DNA of 64,000 bases from a virus, in IMG/VR virus record IMGVR_UViG_3300050015_000276, positions 62,001 to 126,000 of that record, one strand, 5' to 3'. Below, in pieces: positions 13,321 to 22,028 of the stretch. Within the stretch, counting starts at the first letter, position 1. Every line of letters starts with the position of its first letter. The notes under the pieces were generated by a model. That model was given only the letters and a program-made list of their open reading frames with translations, was not told the origin of the DNA and made no database searches. A program made the position numbers and the translations under genes.

Positions 13321-15906
13321 ATGGCATTTCAATTATTGAGTCCGGGTGTTCAAACCACCGAAATTGATCTATCAACCGTTGTGACCAGTCTTGCCACAAC
13401 TGGTGGTGTTATTGCCGGTCCTCTACCATGGGGCCCAGGTGGTGTAAAAACATTAGTTGATAGTGAAATTACCTTGGTTAATACTTTCGGAAAACCTGAT
13501 AATGATTCCGCCAATGTTTTTTTCTCAGCAGCTTCGTTTTTGCAATATGGAAATAACTTAAATGTTGTCCGTGTATTGCCAAAGAATGCTCGAAATGCTG
13601 CGGAAATTAACGATGGCGTAACATTCATCACAATTACAGTTCCTGGTGTGGGATACGTACACACACCAACATTAACATTTTCTAGTGGTTCAGCAACCGC
13701 AACCGCCTCGGTAGCAAATGGTGAAATCGTTGCGGTAACGGTCACTGCTCCTGGTTCGGGATATTCAGTAGAACATCCTCCAACTATTACAGTCACACCT
13801 AATGGTGGAGATACAATTACACAAGCGGCGAGTTTGACGCCAAGAGTTGGCGTACAAATCGCAAATGATACAGATTATACCTTCAATTATGCTGGTGGTA
13901 CTGAAGGTGTTGGACAATTTGCTGCCAAATATGCTGGTGAATTAGGAAATGGATTACAAGTTTTTATTTGTGACAATCCTAGTCAGTATGCTTCGTGGAC
14001 TTATAAAAATCAATTTACTAGTGCTCCGGGAACATCAGATTATGTTGCTAATTTGGGTGGTAGTAATGATGAACTTCATATCGTAGTAGTTGATACGGTT
14101 GGTATCATTACCGGTACTGCTGGTGATGTTGTTGAAAAATTCGGTTTTGTGTCTAAAGCATCAGATGCCAAGAATGCACAAGGACAAAGTATTTATTATC
14201 CGCAGGTGCTAACAACCCAATCTCAATGGATTCGATGGATGAATTTTCCTTCAACTGTTTATAATTGGGGAACACCTTCAAGAAATACAGTATATGATGG
14301 TTACTTCGTGAATGGTGCGGCCGCGTATTTAACTGTTGGCGCGACAAATTCAGGTATTCGTTATGCCTCTAAAGTTCCTGGAACTGGTGGAAATGCGATT
14401 ACAGTTCAATATACAAATCCTGGAGTAAACAGTGCATTATCAGTTGCCGTTAATGGTACAGCAATCAATGTGACTTTAGCATATGCAACTGGTGCAGTTA
14501 CTTCAACTGCAAAAAACGTGCGTGATGCTATTTTAGCCTATCCTGCTGCCGCAGCTTTAGTTTCTGCTGAGTATGTGGTTGGTGGAAATGGTGCAGATCT
14601 TGTTGTTGCTTCTGGACCAACCAATTTGACCGGCGGTGTCAATGGTCCTGGAAATAAAGCAGTTCTTGACGTTTTTAGTGGAAATAAAGGAATAACATAC
14701 ACCGCAGTTAATTATGGTGCGAATGGTAACCTTGTCACTATAACCTATACTGATCCGGGTGGGGTCTCTGCAACACTAGGAGTGACCGTAACTGGAACAG
14801 CAATTAATGTAAATTTGGGCCGCGCTACGAGTGCAATTAATACAACGGCTGCTAATTTACAGACTCTATTAGCTGCCACTCCTGCTGTAACAGCTTTAGT
14901 AACAGCAACTCTTAATGGTGATGGTTCGTCATTATTGACAGCATCTAGTACAACTCCATTAGCAAATGGTGCCGATCCTGCCGTATATTCTGTATTGTTA
15001 GAGGGTGGACAATCTGTAGGATCTGAAGTAACTGATGGTGAAATTATCCTTGGTTATGACAAGTTCTTAGATGAAGAATTCCAATTTGCATTATTGATTA
15101 CGGCAGACCATAGTCCTACTGTTGTTCAGTATTGTATTTCTAATATCTCCGAATTTCGTAGAGATAACGTAACTTTCATTTCGCCACAGTATTCGTCTGT
15201 TGTGAACAATATTGGTAATGAATCAACAGATGTTATCACTGATCGTAATGTTTATGGCAGTTCAAGTTATGCCTTTATGGATGGCAATTGGCTTCAAATT
15301 TACGATAAATATAATGATTTGTACCGTTGGGTTCCAGCAAATGGTAGTGTAGCTGGACTCTGCGTGCGAACTGATTATACACGCGATCCATGGTTCTCAC
15401 CTGCTGGTTTGAATAGAGGAAACATCAAGAATGTGACCGGTTTGGCGTGGAATCCTCGCCAAGCATACCGCGATGTACTATATCAAGCGGGCGTAAACCC
15501 AATTGTTTCCTTCCCTGGTCAAGGTGCTGTATTATTTGGCGATAAGACCATGCAAGTGAAACCATCAGCATTTGACCGTATTAACGTTCGTAGGTTATTC
15601 ATTGTAATTGAACAAGCAATTGCCAAAGCAGCAAAATATGTTTTGTTCGAATTCAACGATGATGTTACCAGAACGCAGTTCCGTGGTTTGATCGATCCAT
15701 TCTTACGAGATATTCAAGGCCGTCGTGGTCTTTATGCTTATAAGATCGTTTGTGATTCTTCAAATAATACACCACAAATGATTGATACAAATCGATTCCA
15801 AGGTGATATTTATTTGCAGCCAGCGAGATCGATTAACTTTATTCAATTGAATTTCATCGCCACGCGTACAGGTGTTGATTTCAATACTATTGTCGGACAA
15901 TTCTAA
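13321..15906 (+). CDS. gp18: Contractile tail sheath protein (T4 gp18-like), enlarged
   Basis: Sheath subunit that contracts to drive the tube. The N-terminus (LLSPGVQTTEIDLSTVV, GGVIAGPLPWGPGG) and the C-terminal third (NPRQAYRDVLYQAGVNPIVSFPGQG, FEFNDDVTRTQFRGLIDPFL) are classic gp18. At 861 aa it exceeds T4 (659) because of insertions. Residues about 97-163 hold a GVGYVHTPTLTF/GSGYS repeat domain. Residues about 345-550 hold two tandem copies of a domain of about 100 residues (GNAITVQYTNPG...VNGTAINVTLAYATGAV and GNLVTITYTDPG...VTGTAINVNLGRATSAI). These loops would sit on the outer sheath surface. Strong ribosome binding site and late promoter upstream. Confidence 0.93.
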   Translation: MAFQLLSPGVQTTEIDLSTVVTSLATTGGVIAGPLPWGPGGVKTLVDSEITLVNTFGKPDNDSANVFFSAASFLQYGNNLNVVRVLPKNARNAAEINDGVTFITITVPGVGYVHTPTLTFSSGSATATASVANGEIVAVTVTAPGSGYSVEHPPTITVTPNGGDTITQAASLTPRVGVQIANDTDYTFNYAGGTEGVGQFAAKYAGELGNGLQVFICDNPSQYASWTYKNQFTSAPGTSDYVANLGGSNDELHIVVVDTVGIITGTAGDVVEKFGFVSKASDAKNAQGQSIYYPQVLTTQSQWIRWMNFPSTVYNWGTPSRNTVYDGYFVNGAAAYLTVGATNSGIRYASKVPGTGGNAITVQYTNPGVNSALSVAVNGTAINVTLAYATGAVTSTAKNVRDAILAYPAAAALVSAEYVVGGNGADLVVASGPTNLTGGVNGPGNKAVLDVFSGNKGITYTAVNYGANGNLVTITYTDPGGVSATLGVTVTGTAINVNLGRATSAINTTAANLQTLLAATPAVTALVTATLNGDGSSLLTASSTTPLANGADPAVYSVLLEGGQSVGSEVTDGEIILGYDKFLDEEFQFALLITADHSPTVVQYCISNISEFRRDNVTFISPQYSSVVNNIGNESTDVITDRNVYGSSSYAFMDGNWLQIYDKYNDLYRWVPANGSVAGLCVRTDYTRDPWFSPAGLNRGNIKNVTGLAWNPRQAYRDVLYQAGVNPIVSFPGQGAVLFGDKTMQVKPSAFDRINVRRLFIVIEQAIAKAAKYVLFEFNDDVTRTQFRGLIDPFLRDIQGRRGLYAYKIVCDSSNNTPQMIDTNRFQGDIYLQPARSINFIQLNFIATRTGVDFNTIVGQF

Positions 15907-15924
15907 AAGTAAGGAGAATATTTA

Positions 15925-16509
15925 ATGCCAAGAAGTATTACGGGGTTTCGCTCGCAATTAGTTGGAAGCGGCGCAAGACCTAATTTATTCCAAATTTCCA
16001 TGACCTTTCCCTTGCTTGTTCCGATTGCTTCGGCAGCCGGGTTAGTCACATTCATGGCAGAATCTACATCGATTCCAGCAGATAAATTAGGTGAAATCGA
16101 AGTTCCCTACATGGGACGTAAGATTTATTACCCAGGTGATCGTGAATTTGATCCTTGGACAATTACAGTAATGAATGATGAAAACTTTGCTATCCGCGAT
16201 GCATTCGAATTATGGATGTCATCCCTGAATCAACACGAAGGTAATATCCGAGATTCAGCCGCGGCCGTTCCTGCGGGATATACAACCAATGCGATTGTGC
16301 AACAGTTCTCTAAGTTAGATTTACCACCATTAAAGCAATATGAGATGGTGTCTTTCTTCCCAACAGAATTGGGTGCAATTGAATTGGATTGGGGAACAAA
16401 CAACACCATTGAGAAATTTCAAGTAACTCTGCGTTATCAGTGGTGGAATGCTATTGGGCAATTTGGTCCTACAACTGATGGTGGGGCCGGAATATCATTG
16501 AATCCATAA
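15925..16509 (+). CDS. gp19: Tail tube protein (T4 gp19-like)
   Basis: Inner tube subunit, 194 aa (T4: 163). Family hallmarks: AESTSIPADKLGEIEVPYMGRKIYYPGDREFDPWTITVMND. AAGGAG lies before the start. It directly follows the sheath gene as in T4. A second protein with the same fold is at 37716. Confidence 0.92.
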   Translation: MPRSITGFRSQLVGSGARPNLFQISMTFPLLVPIASAAGLVTFMAESTSIPADKLGEIEVPYMGRKIYYPGDREFDPWTITVMNDENFAIRDAFELWMSSLNQHEGNIRDSAAAVPAGYTTNAIVQQFSKLDLPPLKQYEMVSFFPTELGAIELDWGTNNTIEKFQVTLRYQWWNAIGQFGPTTDGGAGISLNP

Positions 16510-16520
16510 TCCAAAACTCA

Positions 16521-16528
16521 TATAAATA
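16521..16528 (+). promoter_or_regulatory. T4-type late promoter TATAAATA
   Basis: TATAAATA just after gene 19, followed by a UUCG hairpin and then the GIY-YIG gene. The promoter could serve the endonuclease and gene 20. Confidence 0.6.
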
Positions 16529-16540
16529 TTATCGCGCAAT

Positions 16541-16558
16541 GAGGAGCTTCGGCTCCTC
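16541..16558 (+). terminator. GAGGAGC-TTCG-GCTCCTC hairpin
   Basis: Perfect 7-bp stem with a UUCG tetraloop, flanked by outer CGCG pairs (16533 and 16563). It lacks a T-run, so it may be an RNA-stability or translation-control hairpin between the tube gene and the endonuclease rather than a terminator. Confidence 0.5.
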
Positions 16559-16578
16559 TATTCGCGGTTAGGAATATA

Positions 16579-17286
16579 ATGGAATATTATACGTATATTT
16601 GGTATCGAACAGATAAAGAAAAACCTGAACCATTTTATGTTGGAAAAGGTAAAGGAAAGAGATTCGAGAAATACCACAATAAACATTTTGACAATATTGT
16701 GAAGAAACATGAAAAATTAGGAATTAAACCTCTTGTAGGTTTTTATTATAAAGGTCCGTCGGAAGAAATGGCATATAAAAACGAAATGGCATTAATTGCA
16801 AAATTCGGAAGAAAATGTTTGGGTACTGGGCCTTTAATTAATTTAACTGAAGGAGGAGAAGGTGGTTGTCCTTCAGGTGATCAACATTGGAATTATGGTA
16901 AAAAAGCTTCTAAGGAAATGCGAAAAAAATTAAGTTTGGCGCATCTAGGTATTAAACCTTCTGAAGATTCAAAGAAAAAGAATAGTGAATCTAATAAAGG
17001 CAAACATAATTTTAAACACACTAAAGAATCTATAGAAAAAATGAGCCGAAACCGAAAGGGTATTGAAGCTTGGAATAAAGGTAAAACCTCTGAAGTTATT
17101 TCTAATGTTAAATCTCAAAATTGGGTAGTTATTTTTCCTGATAGTCACGAAGAACAAATTAAAAATCTAACAAAATTTTGTAAAGAATATAAATTAAATC
17201 AAGGAAAAATGAGTTCAGTTGCTTCAGGAAAAAGAAAGCAACATAAAGGATTTAAATGCAAAAAACTTGAGGTGATCGATGCCTAA
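16579..17286 (+). CDS. GIY-YIG homing endonuclease with NUMOD3 repeats
   Basis: Free-standing mobile endonuclease inserted between genes 19 and 20. The N-terminal GIY-YIG fold (YTYIWYRTDKEKPEPFYVGKGKGKR) is followed by Asn/Glu-containing helices and NUMOD3 repeats (SKEMRKKLSLAHLGIKPSED). The C-terminal IFPDSHEEQ...LTKFCKEYKLNQGKM...GKRKQHKGFKCKK module is shared with the HNH protein at 23557. The end overlaps gene 20 by 8 nt. A UUCG hairpin precedes it, a layout that recalls T4 endonuclease genes whose late translation is controlled by RNA structure. Confidence 0.87.
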   Translation: MEYYTYIWYRTDKEKPEPFYVGKGKGKRFEKYHNKHFDNIVKKHEKLGIKPLVGFYYKGPSEEMAYKNEMALIAKFGRKCLGTGPLINLTEGGEGGCPSGDQHWNYGKKASKEMRKKLSLAHLGIKPSEDSKKKNSESNKGKHNFKHTKESIEKMSRNRKGIEAWNKGKTSEVISNVKSQNWVVIFPDSHEEQIKNLTKFCKEYKLNQGKMSSVASGKRKQHKGFKCKKLEVIDA

Positions 17287-18862
17287 TAAATTTTTAACTG
17301 AGGCCTTTAAATTACTCGGGTTCCAAATAGGCGATAAGGATCCTGTCCAAAAGTTTAAATCATTTGCCATACCTGCTAATCTCGATGGTGCAAGTCAGAT
17401 TGCATCCGGCGGAATTTATGGAACTTATGTGGATTTAGAGGGCACGGCAAAGAATGAAGCTGAACTTATTACCAGATACCGTGATATGGCAATGCAGCCT
17501 GAATGCGAACAGGCTATTGAAGATATCATAACTGATGCCATCGTACAAGAAGATAATCGTCCAGCAGTCCAAGTAAACCTCGAACAACTTGATGAACCTG
17601 AATCCATTAAAACCGACATTCGGGAATCTTTTGATGAAATTCAAAAACTTTTAAATTTTTCTGAAGATGCAATGGAAATATTTCGGCGCTGGTATGTTGA
17701 TGGACGATTATTCTACCATATTATGGTAGATGAAGAATCTCCGAGCGACGGTATTAAAGAACTTCGTTATTTAGATCCTCGTAGAGTCCGTAAAATTCGA
17801 GAAATTAAAAAGAAACTTGGAGAAGGTGGTGTTGAAGTTATTGATGCCATTCTCGAATATTATCTCTACAATGAACGTGGAATTGTAAACGTAGAATCCA
17901 CAACAGCCGTTGGTGTTAAAATTGCACCAGATTCTATTTGCTATGTACATTCTGGACAAATTGATAGTACAAGAAATATGGTTGTTAGCTACTTACACAA
18001 AGCTATTAAACCCCTAAATCAATTACGTGCGATGGAAGATGCTCATGTAATTTATCGTCTTAGCCGTGCCGCAGAACGCCGCGTATTTTATATCGATGTT
18101 GGTAATATGCCAACCAATCGCGCGGAACAATATATTAAAATGATTATGAATGATTTTAGAAATAAACTCGTTTATGATTCAAATACTGGTGAAGTTCGAG
18201 ACGATAAGAAATTCCTTTCAATGCAAGAGGACTTTTTCCTACCAAGACGTGAAGGTGGCAAAGGAACTGAAGTAACAACATTACCAGCCGGAACAAATCT
18301 CGGCCAAATTGAAGATATTATGTACTTCCAAGAACGGTTGTACAAAGCGTTGCATGTTCCGACATCAAGATTAAAATCTGATGGTGGTCTTGGTATGGGT
18401 CGAGAAGCTGAAATTTCACGCGACGAAGTTAAATTCTCCAGATTTATTACAAAACTTCGTAAGAGATTTGACCACGTATTCAAAGAATTATTGAAGATTC
18501 AGTTGATATTGAAACAAGTAATCGTCCTTGATGATTGGGATAGATTCCGTGAAAATATAACATTTGATTATGCCAAAGATTCAGTATTTACGGAAGCCAA
18601 ACAACAACAAATTTGGATGACTCGTTTGCAATTATTGCAGATGTTTGATCCAAATACTGAACCTGTGGGAACTTATGTTTCTAGAGAATGGGTAAAGAAA
18701 AATGTGCTTTCTCAAACTGACGAAGAAATTGAATTGATGGAAAAGCAAATGAAAGTAGAAGCCCCCGCAATCGAGGATGAAAAAGAAAAAGCCGCGGCTC
18801 TAGAAACCGGCACATTCTTTGAACCACCTGAACCAAAAAAGAAATCAGGAGATAAAAAATAA
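17279..18862 (+). CDS. gp20: Portal protein (T4 gp20-like)
   Basis: Dodecameric portal through which DNA is packaged, 527 aa (T4: 524). Recognisable segments: ELITRYRDMAMQPECEQAIEDI, FRRWYVDGRLFYH, LDPRRVRKIRE, AAERRVFYIDVGNMP, and DFFLPRREGGKGTEV. The C-terminus is charged and disordered. Its stop overlaps the start of the next small gene (TAATG). Confidence 0.94.
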   Translation: MPNKFLTEAFKLLGFQIGDKDPVQKFKSFAIPANLDGASQIASGGIYGTYVDLEGTAKNEAELITRYRDMAMQPECEQAIEDIITDAIVQEDNRPAVQVNLEQLDEPESIKTDIRESFDEIQKLLNFSEDAMEIFRRWYVDGRLFYHIMVDEESPSDGIKELRYLDPRRVRKIREIKKKLGEGGVEVIDAILEYYLYNERGIVNVESTTAVGVKIAPDSICYVHSGQIDSTRNMVVSYLHKAIKPLNQLRAMEDAHVIYRLSRAAERRVFYIDVGNMPTNRAEQYIKMIMNDFRNKLVYDSNTGEVRDDKKFLSMQEDFFLPRREGGKGTEVTTLPAGTNLGQIEDIMYFQERLYKALHVPTSRLKSDGGLGMGREAEISRDEVKFSRFITKLRKRFDHVFKELLKIQLILKQVIVLDDWDRFRENITFDYAKDSVFTEAKQQQIWMTRLQLLQMFDPNTEPVGTYVSREWVKKNVLSQTDEEIELMEKQMKVEAPAIEDEKEKAAALETGTFFEPPEPKKKSGDKK

Positions 18863-19032
18863 TGCCTATTAAAGTTTATGGAGCTACCGCAGCGCACGTT
18901 TTAAAAAATCAGCCTGTGAGGCCCACACCAATACCTAAAGTACCAGCATTAAAGGCTGGAATTGTAGAATTGAAACAAGAAATTGAAATCCCAGTTTTGG
19001 AGTCTGAAAATGTCAAACCAAAGAGTAAATAA
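18862..19032 (+). CDS. Small protein in the gp67 position, 56 aa
   Basis: MPIKVYGATAAHVLKNQPVR..., Pro/Lys-rich, coupled to the portal gene by TAATG. T4 encodes the prohead core protein gp67 here, and the position suggests a head-assembly peptide. The sequence itself is not diagnostic. Confidence 0.6.
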   Translation: MPIKVYGATAAHVLKNQPVRPTPIPKVPALKAGIVELKQEIEIPVLESENVKPKSK

Positions 19033-19642
19033 AATTGTTCTATCTTGTGAAAGTAGAGATCCAGAACAATTAGTAAAATCTGTAAATTTAGCATTAACTG
19101 AAAAAGTTATTGGCGCTTTACAGAATAAAAAAGCTACTATTGGTAAAAGTTTATTGGAGCATACAGGCTGCAAATCGGAAACTGATAATTACGAATCTTA
19201 TGAGCCTAAGGTCCAAGAAGCTATAGACTATGTTGTAGAAAGTATTCTAGAAAGTGAATTGGAATTAGAAAATACTATCTGTATAGCCTCAAAGCAATAT
19301 GCCGTTAAAGAAGAATCATTACGAGAATATTTTGATAGTTTATTAGAATCTGGAAGAACAGAGACACAAGTAGTTAGTACATCTTCCGACGACCACGATG
19401 AAAAAGGTGGAGTGAGAGATGACGAAGACACAAACAAACGTGTCCGATATGAATCGGCTACTCTCACATTTAAAGATGGCAAAACAATGGTAATTAAAGA
19501 AGGATTTTGGGAAAATAATATTGATCCAGTAATGCAACAATTATCAAAAGAAAATAAAAATTCTCTTATGGCATTATTGACTAGTAATAAAGCTGGTTTT
19601 ATGAAAGCTGTAGAATACTGTCATAAAGTTGCTTTAGTATAA
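19010..19642 (+). CDS. Probable prohead core component, 210 aa
   Basis: Helical, Glu-rich protein with an acidic linker (SSDDHDEKGGVRDDED) near residue 130 and a small C-terminal domain. It lies between portal and protease where T4 has gp67/gp68. The start at MSNQRVNK is chosen over an upstream ATG because GGAG lies at a workable distance. Not recognised by sequence; role inferred from position. Confidence 0.6.
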   Translation: MSNQRVNKIVLSCESRDPEQLVKSVNLALTEKVIGALQNKKATIGKSLLEHTGCKSETDNYESYEPKVQEAIDYVVESILESELELENTICIASKQYAVKEESLREYFDSLLESGRTETQVVSTSSDDHDEKGGVRDDEDTNKRVRYESATLTFKDGKTMVIKEGFWENNIDPVMQQLSKENKNSLMALLTSNKAGFMKAVEYCHKVALV

Positions 19643-19645
19643 ATA
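19638..19645 (+). promoter_or_regulatory. T4-type late promoter TATAAATA
   Basis: TATAAATA overlapping the previous stop codon, 14 nt before the next ATG, with GGAGA between. Confidence 0.6.
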
Positions 19646-19659
19646 TAAATGGAGACACC

Positions 19660-19896
19660 ATGCCACTAAGAAATATTGTCAATGCTATCGAACATAAGCA
19701 ATCTTTACAGGCCACAGAACTTTTAGAAAAAACTCTTTATATTAAAGCTGGTGTTTTTCTTGAAGAAAAGAAAAAACAAGTGGCCGCCAAAACTTGGCCT
19801 GCTCATAATATTAATGAATCTTCCGATAAATTAAAAACAAAAGCCGAACGCCGTAAAGAATTTGCAGAAAAATTAAAAAAGAAAACAAAGAAGTAA
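19660..19896 (+). CDS. Prohead core protein (gp67/gp68-like), 78 aa
   Basis: Short Lys-rich helical protein (MPLRNIVNAIEHKQSLQATELLEKTL) whose length, charge and position before gp21 match the small prohead core proteins of T4-like phages. The C-terminus is nearly all Lys/Glu. These cores are normally cleaved by gp21. Confidence 0.65.
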   Translation: MPLRNIVNAIEHKQSLQATELLEKTLYIKAGVFLEEKKKQVAAKTWPAHNINESSDKLKTKAERRKEFAEKLKKKTKK

Positions 19897-19900
19897 ATCT

Positions 19901-20587
19901 ATGACAACATTCAATGGCGAAAAAGCAGAAATACTAATCGAATCTTGTGAAAATTTCAATTTTTTAACTGAAGAGTTAAATGGTAAGAAATATCATATGG
20001 TTGAAGGTGTGTTTTTGCAACAGGAAATTCCTAACAAAAACCGTCGTAAGTATACGAAGGATGTTATGGAACCAGAAGTAAATCGCTATATCAATGAAAT
20101 GGTTGGAAGAAACCGGGCCGTAGGTGAATTAGGGCATCCTGAAGGACCAACTATTAATCCCGAGCGTGTATCCCATAAAATTATTTCATTAATTCAAGAT
20201 GGTAATAATTATATTGGTAGAGCGAGAGTTTCAAATTCACCATTTGGTAAAATTGTTCAGAATTTTTTGGATGAAGAAATTCAATTCGGTGTTTCTTCTC
20301 GTGGCATCGGCACTTTAAGGCGAGTTAGTGGTATTGACATGGTTCAAAAAGATTTTAGACTTGCCACTGCTGCTGATATAGTTTTAGATCCATCTGCTCC
20401 AGATGCGTTTGTAAGAGGTGTGACAGAAAATAAAGAATATATTTTTGCTGATGGATTAATTCAAGAAGAGAATTTGGAAATGTGGAAAAAAGCAATTAAA
20501 TCTGCTTCTAGTAATAATTTACACGAAACGATATTAAACTCTTACCACGAATTTCTGAATCAACTAGATTTGCAGTTTAAATTCTAA
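19901..20587 (+). CDS. gp21: Prohead maturation protease (T4 gp21-like)
   Basis: Serine protease that cleaves scaffold and capsid. Catalytic His in GELGHPEGP and Ser in GVSSRGIGTL, spaced as in T4 gp21. Upstream segment NKNRRKYTKDV. 228 aa (T4: 212). It lies between core proteins and scaffold, as in T4. Confidence 0.92.
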   Translation: MTTFNGEKAEILIESCENFNFLTEELNGKKYHMVEGVFLQQEIPNKNRRKYTKDVMEPEVNRYINEMVGRNRAVGELGHPEGPTINPERVSHKIISLIQDGNNYIGRARVSNSPFGKIVQNFLDEEIQFGVSSRGIGTLRRVSGIDMVQKDFRLATAADIVLDPSAPDAFVRGVTENKEYIFADGLIQEENLEMWKKAIKSASSNNLHETILNSYHEFLNQLDLQFKF

Positions 20588-20592
20588 TATTT

Positions 20593-20600
20593 ACTAAATA
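20593..20600 (+). promoter_or_regulatory. Late-type box ACTAAATA
   Basis: ACTAAATA 25 nt before the scaffold start, which also has AAGGAG. Confidence 0.45.
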
Positions 20601-20625
20601 TGGATAAGAGATAATAAGGAGAAAT

Positions 20626-21957
20626 ATGACTTTTCAAGAGAAATTAGAAAGGATCCTCAGCGAAGATAAAAAGTCTGTACTAAAAGAGTCCGAAGAAGCT
20701 TATGGCACTCATAGTCCTACTCAGGTTAAACCTGAAAAGGGCCAGGAAGTTACCTCAAGTTTGGATGGTACAGGTAAAATCGACGCCACAGGTCCAATAC
20801 CAACTGGTGCAGAAGCGACATTGAAGACCACACCTGGCGTCTCGGCGTCTGAGGGTCCAACAGGTCATATTCCGCAAAATTCTGATCTTCCACGTAAACA
20901 ATTGGATGGTTTGGGAACTGATAATAAGGCCGCCGGTAAAAATAGTTTACCTCCAACTCCAAAAGTCTATGGACTTCATGAGGAAGAAGATGATGAAAAG
21001 AAAGAAGTAAAAGAAGAGAAGAAAGAACTTCCTCCTTTTATGAAGAAGAAAGAAGTAAAAGAGGAAACTGATGCTGCGAAAACTCTAAAGTCTCCTCCTT
21101 CTGGTGCTGGTGAAAAAGCTGAAAAGTTACAAGTAAAAGAAGAAACAGATCAAGAAGAAGGCGATAAAACCAAATCCAGTATTAAAGAAGAAGAAAAAGA
21201 GCCAGATGATGACAAAGACGACAAAAAAGCGGTAAAAGAAGCCACGGCCGCACTATTTGCCGGTGAAATGATTTCAGAAGTTTTGAGAGAGAAAACTTCA
21301 GTTATTTTTGAAGCTACTTTATCAGCCCGCATTAAAGATATTCGTGAAAAATTAACCCAACGATTTACCAAACAACTTAATGAACGTGTTGAAAAAATCC
21401 GCGAAGATTTAACAGAAGCCGTTAGTGGTCACCTTGATTTAGTAGTTGAGCATTGGGTAAAAGAAAATGAAGTTCCATTAGAGAGAGCAATTAAATCGGA
21501 ACTAGTAGAAGAATTTATTAGTGGTTTAAAAACTCTTTTCGAAGAAAACTACATTGAATTGCCTCAGGAAAAAGTTGATGTTGTTTCCGAAATGGTAACT
21601 CGCATTACTAAACTTGAAACAAGACTCAATGAGCAAATTGAAACAAACGTACAATTAAAGAATGCTGTAAAACTTCATGAGCGTTCGGATGTGTTCGAGA
21701 AAGTAACAAAGGGAATGGTAAGTACTAAAGCTGAAAAGTTAAGAAACTTATCAGAAAGCGTGGAATACAAAAATGCGAAACAATTTGAAACCGCGTTGAC
21801 CACTTTGAAAGAAAGTGTCGATAATTCCACACAAAAGACTGCACCGGCAAAGCAAACTTTGTCAGAGCAAACATTAGAGCAAAGTCCAGATCCTGTAGCT
21901 TCTAATATGATGAGTTCATTGAAAGCAACAGCGGCTCGAATGAAGGAAAATCGGTAA
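20626..21957 (+). CDS. gp22: Prohead scaffold protein (T4 gp22-like)
   Basis: Internal scaffold on which the capsid assembles; destroyed by gp21. The C-terminal 230 residues are long helices with coiled-coil character (RIKDIREKLTQRFTKQLNER, VTRITKLETRLNEQIETN). The N-terminal 200 are charged, with KEEK/VKEETD repeats. At 443 aa it is longer than T4 (269) because of this low-complexity N-terminus. Glu-rich sites suitable for gp21 cleavage are abundant. Confidence 0.9.
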   Translation: MTFQEKLERILSEDKKSVLKESEEAYGTHSPTQVKPEKGQEVTSSLDGTGKIDATGPIPTGAEATLKTTPGVSASEGPTGHIPQNSDLPRKQLDGLGTDNKAAGKNSLPPTPKVYGLHEEEDDEKKEVKEEKKELPPFMKKKEVKEETDAAKTLKSPPSGAGEKAEKLQVKEETDQEEGDKTKSSIKEEEKEPDDDKDDKKAVKEATAALFAGEMISEVLREKTSVIFEATLSARIKDIREKLTQRFTKQLNERVEKIREDLTEAVSGHLDLVVEHWVKENEVPLERAIKSELVEEFISGLKTLFEENYIELPQEKVDVVSEMVTRITKLETRLNEQIETNVQLKNAVKLHERSDVFEKVTKGMVSTKAEKLRNLSESVEYKNAKQFETALTTLKESVDNSTQKTAPAKQTLSEQTLEQSPDPVASNMMSSLKATAARMKENR

Positions 21958-21969
21958 AAATTAAGGAAA

Positions 21970-21977
21970 TATAAATA
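21970..21977 (+). promoter_or_regulatory. T4-type late promoter TATAAATA
   Basis: TATAAATA 52 nt before gene 23. The leader contains AAGGAG at a good distance. Confidence 0.7.
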
Positions 21978-22028
21978 ACTCCTGAAGAGTTAAATATATT
22001 ATCCATTTAGAGAATTTAAGGAGAATAC

